Source: Candidatus Alloscillospira gallinarum (GTDB lineage Bacteria; Bacillota; Clostridia; Oscillospirales; Oscillospiraceae). Taken from it: 8,848 bases of DNA. Position numbers and translations under genes: made by a program. The notes under the pieces were generated by a model that made no database searches, was not told the DNA's origin, and saw nothing but the letters and a program-made list of their open reading frames with translations. Below, piece by piece: positions 6,239-8,848 of the stretch. Where the stretch lies: positions 1-8,848 of the forward strand of contig CAJFTV010000038.1 in assembly GCA_904420055.1 (NCBI GenBank), written 5' to 3'. Position 1 is the first letter of the stretch; every line of letters begins with the position of its first letter.

Positions 6239-6363
6239 GCCCCCTTGTGCAAAGGGGGCTGTCGGCGCAGCCGACTGGGGGATTGTACGCTTACACCTTG
6301 CCTCTACTCACAATCCCTCCGTCACGGCTGACGCCGCGACACCTCCCTTTTCTCAAAGGAGGC
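6239..6363. repeat. 125-bp imperfect inverted-repeat element, copy 1 (MITE-like)
   Basis: This element can be read as a unit bounded by two hairpins. Its left 48 bases (GCCCCCTT hairpin, TGTCGGC hairpin, then GGGGGATTGT) match, as inverted complement, its right half (ACAATCCCTCC, the CGGC/GCCG hairpin, then the CCTCC/GGAGG hairpin ending in GGC at 6363). About 23 central bases (6287-6309) are unpaired. It is too short to code for a protein. In this copy the right-end hairpin carries a bulged C. Confidence 0.65.
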
Positions 6364-6398
6364 GTTGGCGCATAACCGCCACAGCTCAAACACAATAG

Positions 6399-6523
6399 GC
6401 CCCCTTGTGTAAAGGGGGCTGTCAGTGTAACTGACTGGGGGATTGTACGCTTACGCCTTGCTTCTACTTTCAATCCCTCCGTCACGGCTGACGCCGTGCC
6501 ACCTCCCTTTACTCAAGGGAGGC
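6399..6523. repeat. 125-bp imperfect inverted-repeat element, copy 2 (MITE-like)
   Basis: Same build as the element at 6239-6363, separated from it by a 35-bp spacer (6364-6398) that is itself repeated at 6204-6238 and, with one extra A, at 6524-6559. The stem at 6421-6435 (GTCAGT/AACTGAC side) differs from copy 1 by paired changes that keep base-pairing. The right-end hairpin (6502-6523) has intact 8-bp CCTCCCTT/AAGGGAGG arms. Confidence 0.65.
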
Positions 6524-6559
6524 ATTGGTGCGTAACCAACACAGCTCAAACACAAAAAG

Positions 6560-6585
6560 GCCCCCTTGAGCAAAGGGGGTTTTTA
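6560..6585. terminator. Terminator formed by the truncated third repeat copy
   Basis: CCCCCTT, loop, AAGGGGG followed by TTTTT on the plus strand. This is the left-end hairpin of the repeat, but here the sequence changes from the repeat consensus to a T-run at 6580. It is the first plus-strand hairpin with a proper T-run after the anti-sigma gene, so the sigma/anti-sigma transcript may run through the array and end here. On the minus strand the hairpin is followed by CCTTTTTGTG, so it can also stop transcription from the acetyltransferase side. Confidence 0.7.
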
Positions 6586-6592
6586 CACGCAG

Positions 6593-6632
6593 CTAAACAA
6601 AAATGCGGCACACTCAAATTTGAGTGTGCCGC
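6593..6632 (-). terminator. Terminator of the ABC-F/GNAT operon: perfect 28-bp palindrome
   Basis: The bases 6605-6618 are the exact reverse complement of 6619-6632 (arms GCGGCACACTCAAA and TTTGAGTGTGCCGC). On the minus strand the palindrome is followed by ATTTTTGTTT, giving a standard rho-independent terminator 28 bases after the acetyltransferase stop codon. The centre AAATTT would form the loop. Confidence 0.88.
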
Positions 6633-6659
6633 TATCTTCCCAATGAAAATATACTTCGC

Positions 6660-7271
6660 CTATAAGCCCAGTTCCACATAATGTACCTTCGCCCCGTCCC
6701 AGTATTTTCGGAACGTCCAGCCCTTGCATGCGGAAAAGTTTTTCTGATACATTCTGAACGTGACCGGGAAATCCTTCGGCTGCCATTGCTCCTCATACGT
6801 GTATACATACCACATGCCCATCCTACGCATCACGTTCCCGCTAGCCGGGTTATTCACATCGTGGGTAGCTGTAACATATGGGATTTTGTCCTCTTCCGCC
6901 CTTTTAAGGACAGCAAGGCACGCCTCCGTCATGATCCCCTGATGCCAGAACTCGCTTTTCAGCCCGTAACCAAGGTCGTACCCCTCTCCCACATTCAAGT
7001 GCACATACCCCACAGGCACGTTATTGGTTCTGAGGCACACGGCATAATTATAACCCGTGGGTTTTTTGTAATTTGCTCTGTACCGCTCCTCAAAAAATGC
7101 CTCGGCCTCCTCAATGGATTTTAACGGGAACCAGGGTAGAAATCTATTTACCCTCTCGTCACTGAATATGGCGTAGATGGCATTTATGTCTCCCTCTTCA
7201 AATCTCCTTAAAACGAGCCGTGCCGTCCCCAAAACCGGGGTGTTTTCTGCTCGTCCTGCCGTCATATTCAC
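6660..7271 (-). CDS. GNAT-family N-acetyltransferase (RimJ/RimL-like)
   Basis: 203 residues. It should transfer an acetyl group from acetyl-CoA to an amine; the substrate cannot be read from the sequence. The N-terminal strand GTARLVLRRFEEGDINAIYAIFSDERV (15-41) is typical of RimJ/RimL-like members, which acetylate ribosomal protein N-termini or small molecules. The acetyl-CoA loop is HQGIMTEA (110-117) after the GYGLKSEFW strand, and the later DVNNPASGNVMRRMGM (138-153) is the usual motif B, with Asn145 and the Met-rich helix. The C-terminal 25 residues after YQKNFSACKG are extra compared with the 170-185 common in the family. The GTG start (7271-7269) overlaps the ABC-F stop as GTGA; AAGG lies only 4 bases upstream, so an ATG at 7265 (201 residues) is an alternative. 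The overlap suggests translational coupling in a two-gene operon. Confidence 0.88.
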   Translation of the reverse strand: MNMTAGRAENTPVLGTARLVLRRFEEGDINAIYAIFSDERVNRFLPWFPLKSIEEAEAFFEERYRANYKKPTGYNYAVCLRTNNVPVGYVHLNVGEGYDLGYGLKSEFWHQGIMTEACLAVLKRAEEDKIPYVTATHDVNNPASGNVMRRMGMWYVYTYEEQWQPKDFPVTFRMYQKNFSACKGWTFRKYWDGAKVHYVELGL

Positions 7272-8848
7272 TGTGCCTTCTCTTTCATCATCTCAATATA
7301 CTCGTCGTATGTCATGCGGCGGTCAATAATCTTCCCGTCGTCTGTAAACTCTATTATCCTGTTGGCAACTGTCTGGGTCATCTGGTGGTCGTGTGTCGAG
7401 AATATTATATTCCCCTTAAACTCGGTCATGCCGTTATTGAGGGCAGCCACGCTCTCCAAATCCAGATGATTAGTGGGCTGGTCAAACATGAGTACGCTGG
7501 CACCAGACAGCATCATCTTTGAGAGCATGCACCTGACTTTCTCTCCGCCGGAGAGGACGCTCACCTTTTTATACACATCGTCGCCGGTGAAGAGCATGCG
7601 CCCCAAAAACGTCCTTAAATAACTCTCCCGCTTGTCCTCTGAAAACTGGCGCATCCAGTCCATGATATCGAGGTCGCACCCGTCAAAATACTCGCCGTTG
7701 TCCTTGGGAAAATATGCCTGAGTGGTGGAAACGCCCCACTTCACCGTGCCCTCGTCCGGCTCCATCTCCCCGGCAAGAATTTTAAACATTGCTGTTATGG
7801 TGTTCTCGTTTGAGCCGATAAAGGCAATCTTATCCCCCTTGTCCATTATAAAGCTGACTTTGTCTAAAATTTTAACGCCGTCTACGGTCTTGGAGACCTC
7901 CGTCACAAACAGCCTGTCCTTGCCCGGTTCTCTGGCCATCTGGAAGCCCACCCACGGGTATCTTCTTGAAGAGGCGGGTATCTCCTCTATTTTAATCTTC
8001 TCCAGAAGTTTCCGGCGGCTTGTGGCCTGCCGGGACTTGGACTTGTTCGCGGAGAAGCGGCGGATAAACTCCTCCAGCTCCCGTATCTTCTCCTCGCCCT
8101 TTCTGTTCTTGTCCTTTATGAGCTTTTGCATGAGCTGGGACGCGTCGTACCAGAAATCGTAGTTGCCCACGTACATCTTAATCTTGCCGTAGTCAATATC
8201 CACGATGTGCGTACACACGTTATTGAGGAAATATCTGTCATGGGACACGACTATAACTGTTCCCTCATAGTCCATTAAAAAGTCCTCGAGCCACACGACG
8301 GAATTCACGTCCAGATTGTTTGTGGGCTCGTCCAAAAGAATAATGTCCGGATGCCCGAAAAGCGCCTGCGCCAAAAGTACCTTTACCTTCTGGCGGGGCT
8401 CAAGCTCCGGCATCATGCAGTAATGCAGGTCTGTGGGTATGCCAAGCCCCTGCAAAAGCTGAGACGCGTCGGACTCCGCCTCCCAGCCGCCAAGCTCCGC
8501 ATACTCCTCCTCAAGCTCCGCGGCCTTTATGCCGTCCTCGTCGGTAAAATCCTCTTTCATGTAAAGGGCGTCCTTCTCCTTGCCGCAGTCATAAAGCCTG
8601 CGGTTGCCCATAATCACCGTGTCCATTACGCTGTAGTCGTCATACATCGTCTGGTCCTGCTTTAACACCGACATGCGCACGCCCGGCTTTATGTCAACAC
8701 TGCCGGTGGTGGAGTCCAGCTCTCCGGAGAGGATTTTTAAAAACGTGGATTTACCCGCCCCGTTGGCCCCGATAACGCCATAGCAGTTGCCGGGGGTAAA
8801 CTGCAAATCAACCTTTGAAAACAGCGGCGTACCGCCGTATTGCAAGCT
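7268..8848 (-). CDS. ABC-F family ATPase (YbiT/YkpA-like), N-terminus cut by the window edge
   Basis: The visible 526 residues begin inside the protein; the leftmost codons read Ser-Leu-Gln-Tyr, so the first TTG is an internal leucine and perhaps 6-8 residues are missing. Numbering here starts at that leucine. ABC-F proteins have two ATPase domains and no membrane part; they bind the ribosome E site and act on translation or antibiotic-stalled ribosomes. Domain 1: Walker A GANGAGKS (26-33), Walker B IILLDE (168-173), His202. Linker with basic helices about 230-285 (ribosome/tRNA-contacting in the family). Domain 2: signature LSGGEKVR (431-438), His485. Three motifs are degenerate: signature 1 is LEPRQ (148-152), Walker A2 is GSNENTITA (344-352, no Lys), and Walker B2 ends Asp-Gln (VLMFDQ, Gln456). 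All three belong to the same composite ATP site. Resistance function is not indicated by the sequence. The GNAT gene follows with a 4-bp overlap. Confidence 0.93.
   Translation of the reverse strand, partial: SLQYGGTPLFSKVDLQFTPGNCYGVIGANGAGKSTFLKILSGELDSTTGSVDIKPGVRMSVLKQDQTMYDDYSVMDTVIMGNRRLYDCGKEKDALYMKEDFTDEDGIKAAELEEEYAELGGWEAESDASQLLQGLGIPTDLHYCMMPELEPRQKVKVLLAQALFGHPDIILLDEPTNNLDVNSVVWLEDFLMDYEGTVIVVSHDRYFLNNVCTHIVDIDYGKIKMYVGNYDFWYDASQLMQKLIKDKNRKGEEKIRELEEFIRRFSANKSKSRQATSRRKLLEKIKIEEIPASSRRYPWVGFQMAREPGKDRLFVTEVSKTVDGVKILDKVSFIMDKGDKIAFIGSNENTITAMFKILAGEMEPDEGTVKWGVSTTQAYFPKDNGEYFDGCDLDIMDWMRQFSEDKRESYLRTFLGRMLFTGDDVYKKVSVLSGGEKVRCMLSKMMLSGASVLMFDQPTNHLDLESVAALNNGMTEFKGNIIFSTHDHQMTQTVANRIIEFTDDGKIIDRRMTYDEYIEMMKEKAQ

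Larger units (their letters stand above)
6181..6579. repeat. Tandem array: 2.5 copies of a 160-bp hairpin-rich intergenic repeat
   Basis: This fills most of the gene-free stretch 6165-6659. Copies start at 6181, 6341 and 6501 with an exact 160-bp period; the block ACAGCTCAAA falls at 6221, 6381 and 6541. By hand count copies 1 and 2 agree at 136 of 160 bases. The third copy ends at 6579, where sequence turns into a T-run. Each full unit contains hairpins: a CCTCCCTT/AAGGGAGG type, a small one in the spacer, GCCCCCTT/AAGGGGGC, a 6-bp stem at 6261-6275 or 6421-6435, and a CGGC/GCCG type. The differences between copies often keep pairing. No open frame in it resembles a protein. I associate such elements with gut Clostridia, from memory only. 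Confidence 0.9.

Noticed and set aside
6291..6485. 64-codon minus-strand open frame inside the repeat array
   Set aside because: It is composed of repeat hairpin sequence and has no ribosome binding site; such frames arise from the repeat by chance.
6181..6579. CRISPR array
   Set aside because: The 160-bp period, the imperfect and nested hairpins, and near-identical spacers do not fit CRISPR repeats with unique spacers. There are no cas genes.

Overview
The window looks like chromosomal DNA from an anaerobic, endospore-forming member of the Bacillota, most likely class Clostridia. This rests on a SpoIID-type protein, strong purine-rich ribosome binding sites, a clostridial-style sigma/anti-sigma pair, and intergenic hairpin repeats of a kind I associate with gut Clostridia. 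Base composition is near half G+C. I see no phage, transposase, CRISPR, tRNA or rRNA. The genus cannot be fixed from the sequence alone.

Layout: (1) 1-881, minus strand: the N-terminal 293 codons of an NAD(P)-dependent malic enzyme, with a perfect TATAAT promoter upstream; the C-terminus lies outside the window. (2) 995-2017, minus: a SpoIID/LytB-family lytic transglycosylase. (3) 2116-2895, plus, divergent from spoIID: an unrecognised membrane protein with about eight helices. It converges on (4) 2932-4113, minus: an S41 carboxy-terminal processing protease with one N-terminal anchor, one PDZ domain and a TTG start. A bidirectional terminator separates the two. (5) 4307-4543, plus: a 78-residue protein with one glycine-zipper membrane helix and a coiled coil. 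(6) 4674-6164, plus: an ECF-like sigma factor and a single-pass anti-sigma-like protein. (7) 6165-6659: a gene-free stretch holding 2.5 copies of a 160-bp tandem repeat full of hairpins, then terminators for both strands. (8) 6660-8848, minus: a two-gene operon, an ABC-F ATPase (N-terminus cut by the window edge) followed by a GNAT acetyltransferase overlapping it by 4 bp.

Functionally the window mixes central carbon metabolism, spore peptidoglycan remodelling, envelope proteolysis and signalling, and ribosome-associated ATPase activity. Only two pairs look co-expressed: sigma/anti-sigma, and ABC-F/GNAT.

Three observations stand out. First, the sigma factor frame stops early at a G GGA AAA heptamer, and the -1 frame restores a natural-looking C-terminus that overlaps the anti-sigma start. 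This is a programmed frameshift, a mutation or a base-call error. Second, the 160-bp repeats show compensatory base changes in a hairpin, so structure has been conserved between copies. Third, all three motifs of one composite ATP site in the ABC-F protein are degenerate, while the other site is intact.
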